DNA from: Corydoras sp. C115
Lineage: Eukaryota > Chordata > Actinopteri > Siluriformes > Callichthyidae
Direction: 5' to 3'
Assembly (NCBI GenBank): GCA_019802505.1
Contig: JAFMOC010000011.1
Span: 6,147,501-6,211,500, forward strand
DNA length: 64,000 nucleotides
The position numbers and the translations under genes were made by a program. The notes under the pieces were generated by a model that ran no database searches, was not told where the DNA came from, and was given only the letters and a program-made list of their open reading frames with translations. Positions 46,640-58,089 of this stretch are shown here, in pieces (the stretch's first letter is position 1; the number at the start of each line of letters is the position of its first letter).

Positions 46640-47111
46640 ATATCCATCGTTGTATTTATAGCAGCCCTGCAGGGAGTGAGGCGGGGGAGGCGTGGCTTTT
46701 GTGATGAAACCCTCTCATCGCCAGACAACTGCGAACAGGGATTGGAGGAGTGTGTCTGAGCGCCTAATTGTGCATTAGTGTGTGTGGTTTGAGGAGAGTG
46801 AGGCAGAGCGAGAGAGAGAGAGAGCAGGGGGAAGCTGTTTTCTTCTGTGCATGTAGTGTCAGAGAGTGTGGAGGGCTATTTTGAATGTCTCTTGGTGAGT
46901 AAGGGAGAGAGAGAGAGAGAGCGAGAGGGAGGAGAGAAACCAGGCTGTGTTGAATGTGTCACAAGGAGAGAAATCAAATTGGTCCATAAAATCTATGTGA
47001 CTCAAACACAGTGTTCTCTGTGTCCGAGGGAGAGGGAGGGAGGAGAAGAGCGAGAGAGAGAACAGACAAGAGTGGAAAAAAGAGAAGGGACAGAGGACTA
47101 CAGAATATGAG
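46640..47111 (+). promoter_or_regulatory. candidate promoter and non-coding first exon
   Basis: Features in order: TATTTATAGC near 46652, a GC-box-like GCGGGGGAGGCGTGG near 46680, an inverted CCAAT (GATTGG at about 46740), then a GA-rich segment ending GAATATGAG/GTAAGG at 47111. The GA-rich part resembles a 5' UTR and has no long open start. The next + strand gene is arhgap4, whose ATG-containing exon appears to begin after a TTTCCAG acceptor at 57662, so a 10.5 kb first intron is possible. Confidence 0.3.
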
Positions 47112-48620
47112 GTAAGGCTTTAGTGGTGTTTATTATTGATATGCGTGAATAGGGTGCTCGTAGATGGGGTGTTTGTTCATGCCTGCAGCAAAACAGCCTG
47201 TCTGCACGTTCGTACATGTGAGAAGGAGAAGCTGGCACAATTTATGAGTGGGAAATATTCTCCTTACTCACTAACATGAGGTCATTTTCCTTATGTGATC
47301 AAAACACTGTAGTATGATTAAGTTTACAGAGATTTCCCTCTGTATTTCTGGTTTGGGATCAAAATCTCAACTTCTATAATTCTATTCAGCTTATGCACAC
47401 ACCAGTGCACAGGCTTGTTTTGGGTGAAGCTTGTCAGCCATTAGAGCCGTTTAGAGGTGTGTTTATTGAAGATGGAAAGCACTGGGTTTACAGCATTATG
47501 GTTAGGACACCATTAACGGTTAAATGGTGTGAGTATGCTTCCTGTTTCAGTATGTCTCAGAATTGTTCTGTTACCGACACACAGCCAAACAGCCCTGCAT
47601 TCAGACTCTTATTAATCAAATTGCAAAGAACTGGGTGTAAGGCTCAAGTGGCCTTCTTGTGGCTTTTCAGATTCATTAGCATCAGTTTAATCTTCATCAT
47701 GAAGCAGTAGTAAAGTTAGCCATTCGTTTGAAGTCCTTTGTACTGTAGGTCATATCTGCTGGGTTCTTTGTGCTACCTCATTTGATTTACACAATGCTTT
47801 GCTGTTTGTGTTCTATGGTGGTCCTTCAATATAATTAGTCAATGGTGTGTGTATCTGTCTTGACCCACACCCCAACCCCAAAGTCTGCTACTATTTAGAA
47901 TTTCAGTCAAACCCATGGGTTCTGATGGTGTACAGTGGCGGCTACCGATGACTTTCTCCCATAACAGCATCAAACAAAGCCTTTCTCATGGGCCTGGGAA
48001 TCATTAAAGTCCTTCATTAGAAATGGAAACAGAATCTTGGCAAAAAATATTAAAGATGCTTGAAGCTAATTGGTTGTGGTGCACAGGAGAGAGTAAATCG
48101 TTACCGCATTTCATAACGATGTCAGTTAAGTTCAGTTTCACTTCTGAACTGACCAATCTGTCTTTTGTCAAAGGTAGCAATGGATTTCACCATTAAGTTT
48201 CACAATAGAAGTCTGTGTTGGTTGAGTTTGAAAATAAGGCAAAGAGTTCTGTCTGAACAAAATCTGAGCTGATGCACCGGAGCTGAAAAAGTCACTGAAG
48301 AAGTTCAGTAGGAGGCGCATTAATCCTGCTAAACTGTGACGCGTCTGTTGGAAAACATTTCTGATGATTCATATGGTATGCCCCCGCTCTTTAACAGAGC
48401 CTTACACCTGTTTAGCACTGATGTGAATAGAGAGGTTACTTTGTGTTGCTTTCTCACCAAATGGAATCCAAAGTGGTTCGATGACACCTTTTCTGGGGTT
48501 GATTGTGTGACAAATGCTCATCAGAGCAATGCAAATGAACAAAACTAAAGAATATATCATGCTATTATTCAATTAAGTGAGTTCAAGGCTGCATATAGCC
48601 CAACACATTTATAACAACCA

Positions 48621-48968
48621 TTTATTCATTCATTCATTATCTCCCGCTTTATCCTCTATTAGGGTCACGGTGGGGTTCCCCATGCCCATCCAGGGGAGAA
48701 CGTCTTGGGCGCTGGGCAGATCGACCCAGGACAGGGCGCCAATCCATCGCTGGGCACACACTCACGCACACATACACACTCTATATGGGGCAATTTTTTG
48801 AGAATTCAATTGACTTGATCCATGTTTTTGGACTGTGGGAGGAAACCGGAGAACCCGGAGGAAACCCACGCAGACACGGGGAGAACATGGAAACTCCACC
48901 CAGATGGGGATTCGAACCGGGAATCCCTAGTGCTGAGAGGCGAACGTGCTAACCACTAAGCCACCGTG
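48621..48968 (-). mobile_element. V-SINE copy, near consensus, 16-base target duplication
   Basis: Flanked by ACATTTATAACAACCA at 48605-48620 and 48969-48984, the longest perfect target duplication in the window. Confidence 0.96.
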
Positions 48969-49917
48969 ACATTTATAACAACCAAAGAATGATTTTTATT
49001 CTGCTCCACCCTTTAATGTTGGTATTCCATGCAATTTACAAAACCAACATTGTCAGCATTTCAAACTGATTCAATGTTTACGGCTAAATGGTTATGACCT
49101 AGCAGAGCAATTTAAAATCCTGTGATAGAAAAACAGCATTTTAAAAAACATCCATAAAATAAATGTCTCTCATAGGTTTAGAATGCATTCTATTGAAAGA
49201 ACTGCTTTCTTTAAATTTTGCTTGAAAGTGTGGCACAGCAATAGGCAGAGGGTTTCTATTTAATTTCGTCTCTTTTCTATACATTGACAGTGTGCAGGAA
49301 AGTAAACTGATCTCATGTTGTACTTCTTCAAGAAATAAATGATATCAGACGGAAATGGAGAGATGCCTTATAAGATAAAACAGGGTCCTGTCAAAGGAGT
49401 GAAATAATGTTAAGCTCTTTTATAAAGACCATGCGGAGAACACTAAAAGCAGCTCCTTATTATGTCATTTTCCCCAACCTTTTATTTCCTCCAGAGATTT
49501 TGCAGCTTGAATTCCTCATGGGCTGAGATTGAGTCACATTTTTTGGTTACTGATTATTTTTTATTACCTTTTTTTTTTACTTTGAAAATGTTTTTTTTAG
49601 AATTTGCAGTATAAAGTATTTAAGTTAAGTTATTTACTGGTTTAGCAAAGACATTCCCATCAATTCAACCTGCACTATTTTGAAACTTCAGTGTAATCTT
49701 TACATTTAAAGCTATTTCCCAGAGAAACTCCACCTACTTATGCACAGCAAGTGTGTACATACAGTATATATTGGCGTCACTGACCTGAATACCTGGTCTA
49801 CTTGCACAGGGTTACTTGGACCTTTTGCCTTTCAAGTGAACCTTCTTTGTTCTAATTTATAACTGTGTAGCAAAATGCTGTAAGATTTAGATTTTGGATA
49901 TATGGTCTTATATTTTC

Positions 49918-49952
49918 CGCGATCCTAATAGAGGATAAATTGGAAGATATTT
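49918..49952 (+). mobile_element. V-SINE tail fragment
   Basis: CCGCGATCCTAATAGAGGAT plus a mutated tail only. It abuts the DNA-transposon relic that follows. Confidence 0.7.
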
Positions 49953-49974
49953 TAGTCTGGAATACATTGGCATG

Positions 49975-50620
49975 AAGGAGTTCATGGTTAGAAACTACAT
50001 GCTAAATTGCTGTGCTTGCTTTTTACCTAATGTGACACAGTGCATTAAGCTCACTTATGAAACACTTCAGTTTCGTCTGTCCAAAGGACATTATTATTCT
50101 TATGGTTTGTTTAGAGTTTGCAAACTTAAGTCATATTGCCATGTTTTAAGGCAAAAACTGGTAACCTTTCAAAACAAGTTTTTTTATGATTATTTTTCAA
50201 TTATCCTCATAAAATTTAACTATTAACATGTTGACTGATGCCTGTGAAGTCTGAGCTGCAGCTCTTGAGTTGTATTTTTCTATTTTCTTTTTTTTTTTTT
50301 TTTTTTTCCTGCAATTTTTCTTTGTATTGCATGGTCTGATCTTGGGTGATATTTCCAGTGCTAGCCACTCGGAGAAGATTGAAATCCATTTGTGAATAAT
50401 CTTTCTCGTTGTGAAATAATAAACTTTAAATTAATTGGAAATGCTTTTCTAAAATCATTAATATTCCTCCTTGGTATTTTGATAATACACCTCAATACTA
50501 CAAACCAGCAAGCTCCTTTTGCCGGTGGTCAGACATACTGATGATTAGTTAATCAACGGAGTATTATTCAAAGTACTTCAAAAAGTGCAGCTATTATTCA
50601 AAGTACAGCTTCTCACCCTC
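49975..50620 (+). mobile_element. fish DNA-transposon-like repeat relic, 3' half
   Basis: Ordered blocks match a very widespread fish repeat: TCGTCTGTCCAAAGGACATT, GTTTGCAAAC, CATGTTTTAAGGC, GAAGTCTGAG, GCATGGTCTGA, TTTGTGAATAATC, CCTCCTTGG, ACCAGCAAGCTCC and GTTAATCAA. The superfamily is not determined. A 5' part of the same family is at 60170-60430. Confidence 0.7.
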
Positions 50621-50934
50621 CCTATTCTTATATATACATTATGTGTACTTCAAATTTCACCTAATTTTTATTAAATAACAATGCTATGTAATAAGTTAAT
50701 GTGTTTTTAATGTTCAACTAATAATTTTATAACCTTTTAAAAATGAAATGTTTTTTGTTTCAAATATGTAACAGTTTATAGAGTATGTTCTTTTTTTTCT
50801 ATGATTGTATATAATCAGTAAATGGAAGTAATACAATGACAATGTGGGGAAGAAACAAGGAGGCATAAACTGGCAAGTGAGTGTATACTATACTGTCCTT
50901 TAGATACCTGCATGATTGTTAAAGATTACAACTA

Positions 50935-51320
50935 AGCTCATTTCCAAAAAGGTTAGGACTTTACTAAAACATTACTGAACAGATATTTAATGTTTTCAGT
51001 TATTGCCTTAATATGACTTGTTAAATATAAACAGAATTTGAAGTTGATGCATATTTTTGGATATTTGGGAATATAAGAAGCTAATTGTTGCAGTTTTGCT
51101 TATTGTTACTATATTTCATCTATACTATACTTCATTCTTTATACAGGAGACAGATCTGGACTGTAGACAGACCAATCAAACACATGAACTCTATCTTAGA
51201 TGCCACATTTTTGTAATTGCTGATTGTTGCAGAATAAGTTTTGGCATTATTCTGCTGAAATGGACATGGACTTCCTAGAAAGAGTCATTGTCTTGATGTT
51301 TCTCTGAAATACCAATAGAA
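50935..51320 (+). mobile_element. second fish interspersed repeat relic
   Basis: Starts AGCTCATTTCCAAAAAGGTT and later has GATCTGGACTGTAGACAGAC, then TTTTGGCATTATTCTGCTGA and AAAGAGTCATTGTCTTGATG. These are recurrent blocks of a common fish transposon repeat. Highly decayed; family name uncertain. Confidence 0.65.
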
Positions 51321-52466
51321 TACAAATATAAGCGTCCACATCATTGCTACTATGATCTATGTGCAAATCACTCATACTGTGTATGAGTGTGCTGATGCTC
51401 CCCATGTCAGTCACAGATGTTCTTTTTAACAATTGTAATTGGTAAGTCTGGATTGTCTTTTTTTTCTCTAGTAAGTGGAATCTGCTGCCTTTTTTTCACA
51501 CAAAATCAAGCTGACTTGTGAACTCGTATTTCCACTGTCTCTCAGTCCATCCACAATGACATTTGGTCTAGAAAAAAATCACATTTTTTTAAGTTATATT
51601 TTCATCCTTCTTTCTGCACTGCTTTCTCATCTCAGTGTGATGTGCACCTTGTATATACCTGCTGACTGGCATGTTGTTGCTCGGTGCTCCTATTGGATAT
51701 TGCAGCACTTTTTAAATTTAACCTGCTTGCAGTTGCTTTCTGGCTTAATGATTTTTGTTTGGGGTAATGATTGGGGTAATGATTGCTGTCTTGTTCTTGT
51801 TTTATGACTTGTGTAGTTTCTTAAAATTTGTTGTTGGTGGTGGATGTTATCGTGTTAATGGGCTGGTTTCTAGTAGTTATAAGATAAGTTTTAGATATAT
51901 GGTTATCCTTTTTAAACTATTAAGGTCTAACTTGACAGTTTGGTGTCTAGTTGGTTTGTTCTGGCTTGTATCAGAATGGGTTCTTGTTTGAAATAAACAT
52001 GTTCAGCGAGTAGCCTTTAATTCCTCCCCATTTTGTTAGATCACTTTTAGCAAATTCTTTGGTATTCACAATTTTGTACATTGTGTAATACTTCCTTAAA
52101 TTCTTATTATTTTCCATTAACATTTGATCAGTTCTGTGTTAAGGTCAAGCTCTGCCCTGGTAAACTTTCCAAGACTTCTCCTTTTATATAATGTCATTGT
52201 TTATGGTTTAGATTCTTTTCACTATTCCTGCTTTTACCTGGTTTACCTACACATCTATTGTTTTATGCAGGTTCCATGTATGAAGATGGCTCTGATTTGT
52301 TGTTATATTTACAAACCTCTTTGCACTTATATTCCCAAATAATTTATTAGTATAAACTTTATTCTATTCGTTATTCCATAATAGCTTTAGGTTGCAGTGA
52401 TGAAGTGTGTTAACTTCCACTGATTTTTGAAGTTCTCCCAAGCTCATGTAGTTATTTTAATCATTG
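51321..52466. other. intergenic stretch without recognised gene
   Basis: T-rich sequence with several open but hydrophobic, low-complexity frames that look like chance. Nothing supported. Confidence 0.5.
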
Positions 52467-52477
52467 TAGTTTCCCAA

Positions 52478-52834
52478 TGGGCGGCACGGTGGCTTAGTGG
52501 TTAACACGTTCGCCTCTCAGCACAAGGGAGTCCCAGTTCGAATTCGAGTTTCCATGTTCTCCCCGTGTCCACGTGGGTTTCCTCCGGGTTCTCCGGTTTC
52601 CTCCCACAGTCCAAAAACATGGATCAAGTCAATTGAGTTCTCCAATTTGCCCCATGTAGAGTGTGTTTGTGTGCGTGTCTGTGCATGTGAGTGTGTGCCC
52701 AGCGATAGATTGGTTCCCTGTCCTGGGTGTATCTGCCCAGCGCCCGAAACATTCTCTCCTGGATGGGCAAAGGGAAACCCCCCCCTGCGACCCTAATATA
52801 GGATAAAGCGGAAGATAATGAAAGGAATGAATTA
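52478..52834 (+). mobile_element. V-SINE copy, full length with box B damage
   Basis: Flanked by TAGTTTCCCAA at 52467-52477 and 52835-52845. A short deletion after box B and a C-run expansion near 52788 mark it as moderately old. Confidence 0.94.
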
Positions 52835-52845
52835 TAGTTTCCCAA

Positions 52846-54800
52846 CAAGATATTGGGGAATATGTGGTTTTCTCCCATGGCTCTCTGATTTTGTTATGAC
52901 ATATTATGAATTATGAATCACTCACACAGACGCACGAGTTCTTGCACTTTTAACTCATATTATTACTATATATTATTAAACTATATATTAAAACCCATAC
53001 CCTGCCTGTCTTTAGATTTAGTTGTTTAGTTATATCTCATTTGCCATAACAATATTTCCATTCACTTTAAAAAAAAGAAAAAAGAATATGCTGAATTGAT
53101 AAAAACACTTTAGTTTTTTCAGTGTTCTTCTCTGTGCTGTTTACGAGTAGTGCAGGAATGTGTTAAGTTGCAGCTGTAGTAAGAGTGTGAATTCATGCCA
53201 CTTGACGCTTAGTAGGCACAGCTGTATTTCTTGAGTGCTGTTCACTAAAAATATACATCATTACTATAACGGTTTAGTTAAATATTTAAATTAATTTACA
53301 AATTGAAGTTGTTTCCTGAACAGAATTAATGAATAATCCGATGTGTGCATTTCTACATTAGTGTACTGATGGTGCACCACTCTGTAAGGTATCTTCGTAT
53401 CGTGTGTTTGAAGTCCGGATACTGTTGTGTATCTATATTTAGTGTAAGTGGTGTCTTTGCAGCTGGCATTGTGTTAAAGTTTGTGTTTGTCAGTTTTGGA
53501 CTGTGCAGTTGCGGAACTTCTGCTTGTCAAATAGCAGAATTTAAAGTGTGACTTTAATGCACATTGTGGTAGTAGAAGTGTTGTATTTGTCAGTTGTGAT
53601 TTTATTTTTTTTTTTCCACTTTTCTTATTTTCCATGTCATGTTCTGAGCAGATTTCAGGCAAGACCCGAAGCAACATGTACTTACCTGTTAATATACATG
53701 TCAAAAGAATATTATAACATTCAATCTACTTCAGCAAAGTAGAGTAAAAGTAGAGTGTAGAAGTACAGACTACTTCAGCAAAATGCACTAAAGCATAAAA
53801 TTGAGTGCACAGCATAGCTCAGAAACTGTTCATGAACTGAATATCTATTTATATAAAAATTCTGCTATATACAGTGATGACTAGTTTTAGTCATCACTGT
53901 ACTAGTTTTAGTTTACCACTTACTAATGCATTAATCTTCTGTGAAGATGCATTAGGATCATTCTGCATTGTTAAAAGCGTTATATTAAAAAATAGGCCTA
54001 AACTGAGTGCAAACGCATTTGTGAACAATGAAAACCATGCATGTATGATAACGTTTCTCTGAACATAATGTGTTTAAGGATTATCCCAAAGTGAGAGTGT
54101 TTAAGCTTGATAAATCAATGAAACTTGGGTGGTGGTCTAATGAAGTCTGAAACTGCCTGGCAACAATCATCAAATTTCCTTCAGCAAATGTCCTTAGAGG
54201 GTAGGTGCAAAATTTGATAAAAGAACACATTGCCATCCGTTACAAATGAGGTTTAATTTAATAGTCTGCATGCTTGTATGGTGCCCATTGGCACACAAAA
54301 TGAGCACAAATAGAAAAAAGTATATCTACACTCAGTATACTGGCGTAAATCTCAGGGAAATTATGTTGAGCAGGACTTGTAGCGCTAACGTGTAGTGCAG
54401 ACATAAATGTATGTTACAACAAGGAAGGAGAAATATTTTAAATATTGCTATTATAATTAAGACTTTTAGCTAAATCCCCCAAACAGACTGTGATCCTGTA
54501 TATGGCAGTGGGTGTTTTTAGAGAGTGGTATTACTAGGCAAGGCCTTATATGTATGTTAAAATGTTCGCTCAGTTGTAATTACTATTGCTGTCACATATT
54601 TAAGTTTATACTTTATTTGCTGTTGATGTGTAGTTGTGTGAGTGTGTGGATGCTGCTGCACATGTGTGAGTTGGTTCTCTGCTTGAAGAGATAAGCCTCA
54701 GTGCACAGTCTCATCTTTGGCCCACTGGAAGCGTAAAACAGGATTGATTCCATGGTTTTTCTGCAGCTTCTTAACTCAATACAACAGTCAGATCAAGTTT
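52846..54800. other. intergenic stretch without recognised gene
   Basis: No supported exon, RNA gene or repeat family. Confidence 0.5.
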
Positions 54801-54817
54801 ATTTAAGTGGGAGACAA

Positions 54818-54818
54818 C

Positions 54819-54845
<27 letters not shown>
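54818..54845. repeat. (CA)n microsatellite
   Basis: About fourteen units. Confidence 0.94.
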
Positions 54846-54849
<4 letters not shown>

Positions 54850-55118
54850 CCACATCATTGTCTTTTAATATACTCCTGTTTAGAATACATATGAAAGTAT
54901 TGGTCTGAGATTATAAAAGCCTGTATAATTGAATGAAGTGACATTTCATATTAAATTTTATAGACCTGTGGTCTTGGCTGCTGTCTTATTGCTAGCAGTA
55001 ATGTGCCTCTGGACTTTTATTTGCCTTTGCGGTTAAAGTTTAAGCCACAAGAAAATGTATTTGACTCCGTTGTCAAATATCATGTGTGTTTAGGTCGCTG
55101 GATTAGGTCGCTGTGTGT

Positions 55119-55121
<3 letters not shown>

Positions 55122-55199
<78 letters not shown>
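55122..55199. repeat. (TA)n microsatellite
   Basis: About 38 uninterrupted TA units, just left of a truncated SINE. Confidence 0.96.
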
Positions 55200-55204
<5 letters not shown>

Positions 55205-55218
55205 TAGACAAATAATTA

Positions 55219-55344
55219 TTCATTCATTCATTATCTCCCGCTTTATCCTCTAGTAGGGCCATGGTGGGGTTCCCCATGCCCATCCAGGGGAGAACGTTTC
55301 GGGTGCTGGGCAGATACACCCAGGACAGGGCGCCAATCCATCGC
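55219..55344 (-). mobile_element. 5'-truncated V-SINE with perfect target duplication
   Basis: Only the tail-proximal 126 bases are present, flanked by TAGACAAATAATTA at 55205-55218 and 55345-55358. The truncation therefore happened during integration, as in LINE-driven target-primed reverse transcription. Confidence 0.94.
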
Positions 55345-55359
55345 TAGACAAATAATTAA

Positions 55360-57035
55360 ATTTATAATTTATATACTTATTTAGCGTACTTTCCATTGTA
55401 ACATTCTTGTACAGAAATAACTACAAACATATAGTTTCAGTTGCTGTTCCTTCTTGCATGTCGACTCAGATCACTTATTTCACTGTAAAGAAGTGAAATG
55501 CAGAATTCATTGTTCCATTACTAATTTTTGTACTAATTTGTTCATGCACTGTCGACGCTGCCCGTCCACTCAAGCAGTATCAGCCTTGCGCCTTGATAAC
55601 AATATTTATATTCTATAATGCTACTATATTTTAATTCTAACATAATATTTGAATTTAAAATTTTCAATTCTACTACTTGGGGGGAAAACTGGGTCCGTGA
55701 AACGGAATTTCGTTTACATTTCATGTACCACATGTTACGTAAATTATAAGGTCTCCTTGAATTATGACTTCTTTATAAAACTTCATAAATGTGTTTATAT
55801 TGTATGAAGTTATGTTACAGATGGTTTAAATTTAATTTTATGTATGTTTACATTTGTTGTTTTGAAGCATTTGCCAAAGATGAAGGTGGGCAGCTATAAA
55901 TACTTTAAAATGCACTGAAATGACCTGCTGTGTCACTCACATAAAGTTACTTAGTCATGCTAGAGCCCTCTCCCCCACCCCACCCTCTTTCTCACACACA
56001 CACACATTTGTATTGCCTGGTAATCCTATAATTAGTGGGTACTTTCACTGACTTGCTTTACTGGATCTAAATAACACTACATTTACCCAAAGCCTCAGTA
56101 AACCGGCAGATGACTTGGGTCTGTATAGGATTAAAACAGTGTTGTATTGTTTGGAATTTAACAGGTTTTTATTTTGAGAACCAAAAAGAGGAGGTTAATA
56201 GGAACATGGACATACACAGTTCTTTTTTTGGTAACATTACACTTTTATAAAATGTCTACTGCATGTTTGCTTCATAACTCCATATATGGATTTATGAATA
56301 TACAGAATTATCCATATATGTGTCGGTCTCTCTCTCTCTCTCTCTGTTTGTCTCTCTCCATCGTGTGTGTGTGTGTTTATGTGTGAAAAAGTGAGAGAGA
56401 GAGAGAAATATGAGTCAGGGCCCTCCACCCACTGCATTAATGCACTCTCACAGGATTCCCACCATTGCTATCCATCTTCAGTTCTATAGAATCTGTCTGC
56501 AGAAATTAGTTATTTATATTTGCTTGTACTAAATAATGTTGTTTTTATTATTTGTTTTATTTCTAATTGAAAATTTGCCCGTGTACATTTCACTAGTATG
56601 ACAGTAACACATTTATTTTCATGCATTGTTGTAATCTTGTTGACTGTAACATGTTTAATATCCACACTAATAGAGCAAACCCAGGTGACATGTAAAACAC
56701 CGTTGTGTATATTCGAAAGGGTTAAGGGGGATATTCTATCTCGCTCTATGCAAGCAGAACAGATGGAGGAGAATTTGCGATGGTTGCAGGAAAGGCAGTC
56801 AAACTGAGGCTTCTCCCTGTGCAGACTAAATCAGTACGCTGTAGATATGCTAATAAGCTTAAAAATAGAATTAGTTGGTAATGAAATTTAAAGCCGTTGA
56901 TGGGATAACACACAGTGCCTTTCAATAATGATACAAAATAATCTGCTTGAAGAATGATGCTGCTATATTTTTAATTAACTGAGGCCACTTTAAAGAATTT
57001 GTCAGAAAAACACTATACATATCCAAACATCTATA
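55360..57035. other. intergenic stretch without recognised gene
   Basis: Contains a (CT)n run near 56327-56346. A 69-codon open frame at 56598-56807 ends in a charged helix-like EQMEENLRWLQERQSN but has no recognisable family or splice partners. Confidence 0.4.
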
Positions 57036-57039
57036 GTCC

Positions 57040-57099
57040 TCTGGTTTCCTCCCACAAAAAACATGGATTCAAGGTAAATTGGCTGCTCTAAATTGCCCC

Positions 57100-57141
<42 letters not shown>

Positions 57142-57248
57142 TGTGTGTGCCCACTATGGATTGGCATCCTGTCCTGGGTGTATCTCCTGGGCATGTGGAA
57201 GCCCCCGCAACTCTATCACAGGATTAAGTGAGAGAAAATTAGATGAGA
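57040..57248 (+). mobile_element. V-SINE copy, very diverged, with (GT)n expansion
   Basis: Follows the V-SINE from TGGTTTCCTCCCAC to a degenerate tail. The GTGTGTCTGTGTGAG region has expanded to a GT array at 57105-57138. Oldest-looking copy in the window. Confidence 0.75.
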
Positions 57249-57662
57249 TTATCTTTATTATTATTAATATTATTTTATTAATTCCTTAATCATCCTTTTT
57301 CTATTGGCTCATACTCGAACATGATGTGTATGAATTTCAAGTAAATCCTGTCAATATATTTTAAATGATCAGAGCTATGTGATAGACATTTGAAGCATAT
57401 GCATGGCCATGAGACTTTTCTAAAAGATCCTCTGAGACTGACACAATAATGTAGGGTTCAAATCTTTAAATGTGGCCACGTTCATGCCACCACAGCTCGA
57501 TGGTCTCTTGTGCCTTTAAGAGGATCTTTACAGGATGTCTTCAAGTGAGAGTATGAAACACCGGATGTGGGCAGGTGTGCTGATGTAGCTCACTCACCAT
57601 TTTCTTTATGCAAAACTGCAGAAAATTCACTTTTTGTTACTTCTATTTTTGTGTGTTTCCAG

Positions 57663-58089
57663 GCGAAGACAATCACGTTGAGCCCATTGCTCAGGAACCC
57701 GATAAGAAAATCTAGCAAGCCTATTGCCTGCTCAATTTGAAAACTGAAAGTGTGAAAGCAGCCTGGCGAGAGAGTCACCCTACAGGAAGAGCACAAGTGC
57801 TGCAGAAACCGATAACTGTTACTAAACTGGCTTAAACGGGCGCACATACTTGGTTCTCTTTTCCGTAACTGCAACATCACAGAAGATCAGAAGTGTTTGA
57901 GTGGTTTACAGCGTGTTCTTATAGGCAGAAACCGAAGCTCTTCTTTAAAGGATTGCAATCACGACATCTGGTACAGTGGCTATGCACTACCTCAATGAGT
58001 AGCAAGCTGAAGGTAGTAGCAACTGAACCAATAACGCACCTTGAAATCTGAGATTAAGATCATTGGATTTACCTGTTTTCTGCACAACC
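57663..58089 (+). other. arhgap4: probable 5' UTR of arhgap4
   Basis: Sequence between a TTTCCAG acceptor-like site at 57662 and the arhgap4 ATG at 58090. It is less AT-rich than its surroundings and has no open frame joined to the gene. Whether transcription starts here or further upstream cannot be told from sequence. Confidence 0.4.

Noticed and set aside
51475..51807. 110-codon hydrophobic open frame
   Set aside because: Arises from T-rich sequence; no start context, splice sites or recognised domain.
57590..57880. 96-codon open frame on the - strand upstream of arhgap4
   Set aside because: No family resemblance; it overlaps the likely 5' UTR of arhgap4 and looks like chance.
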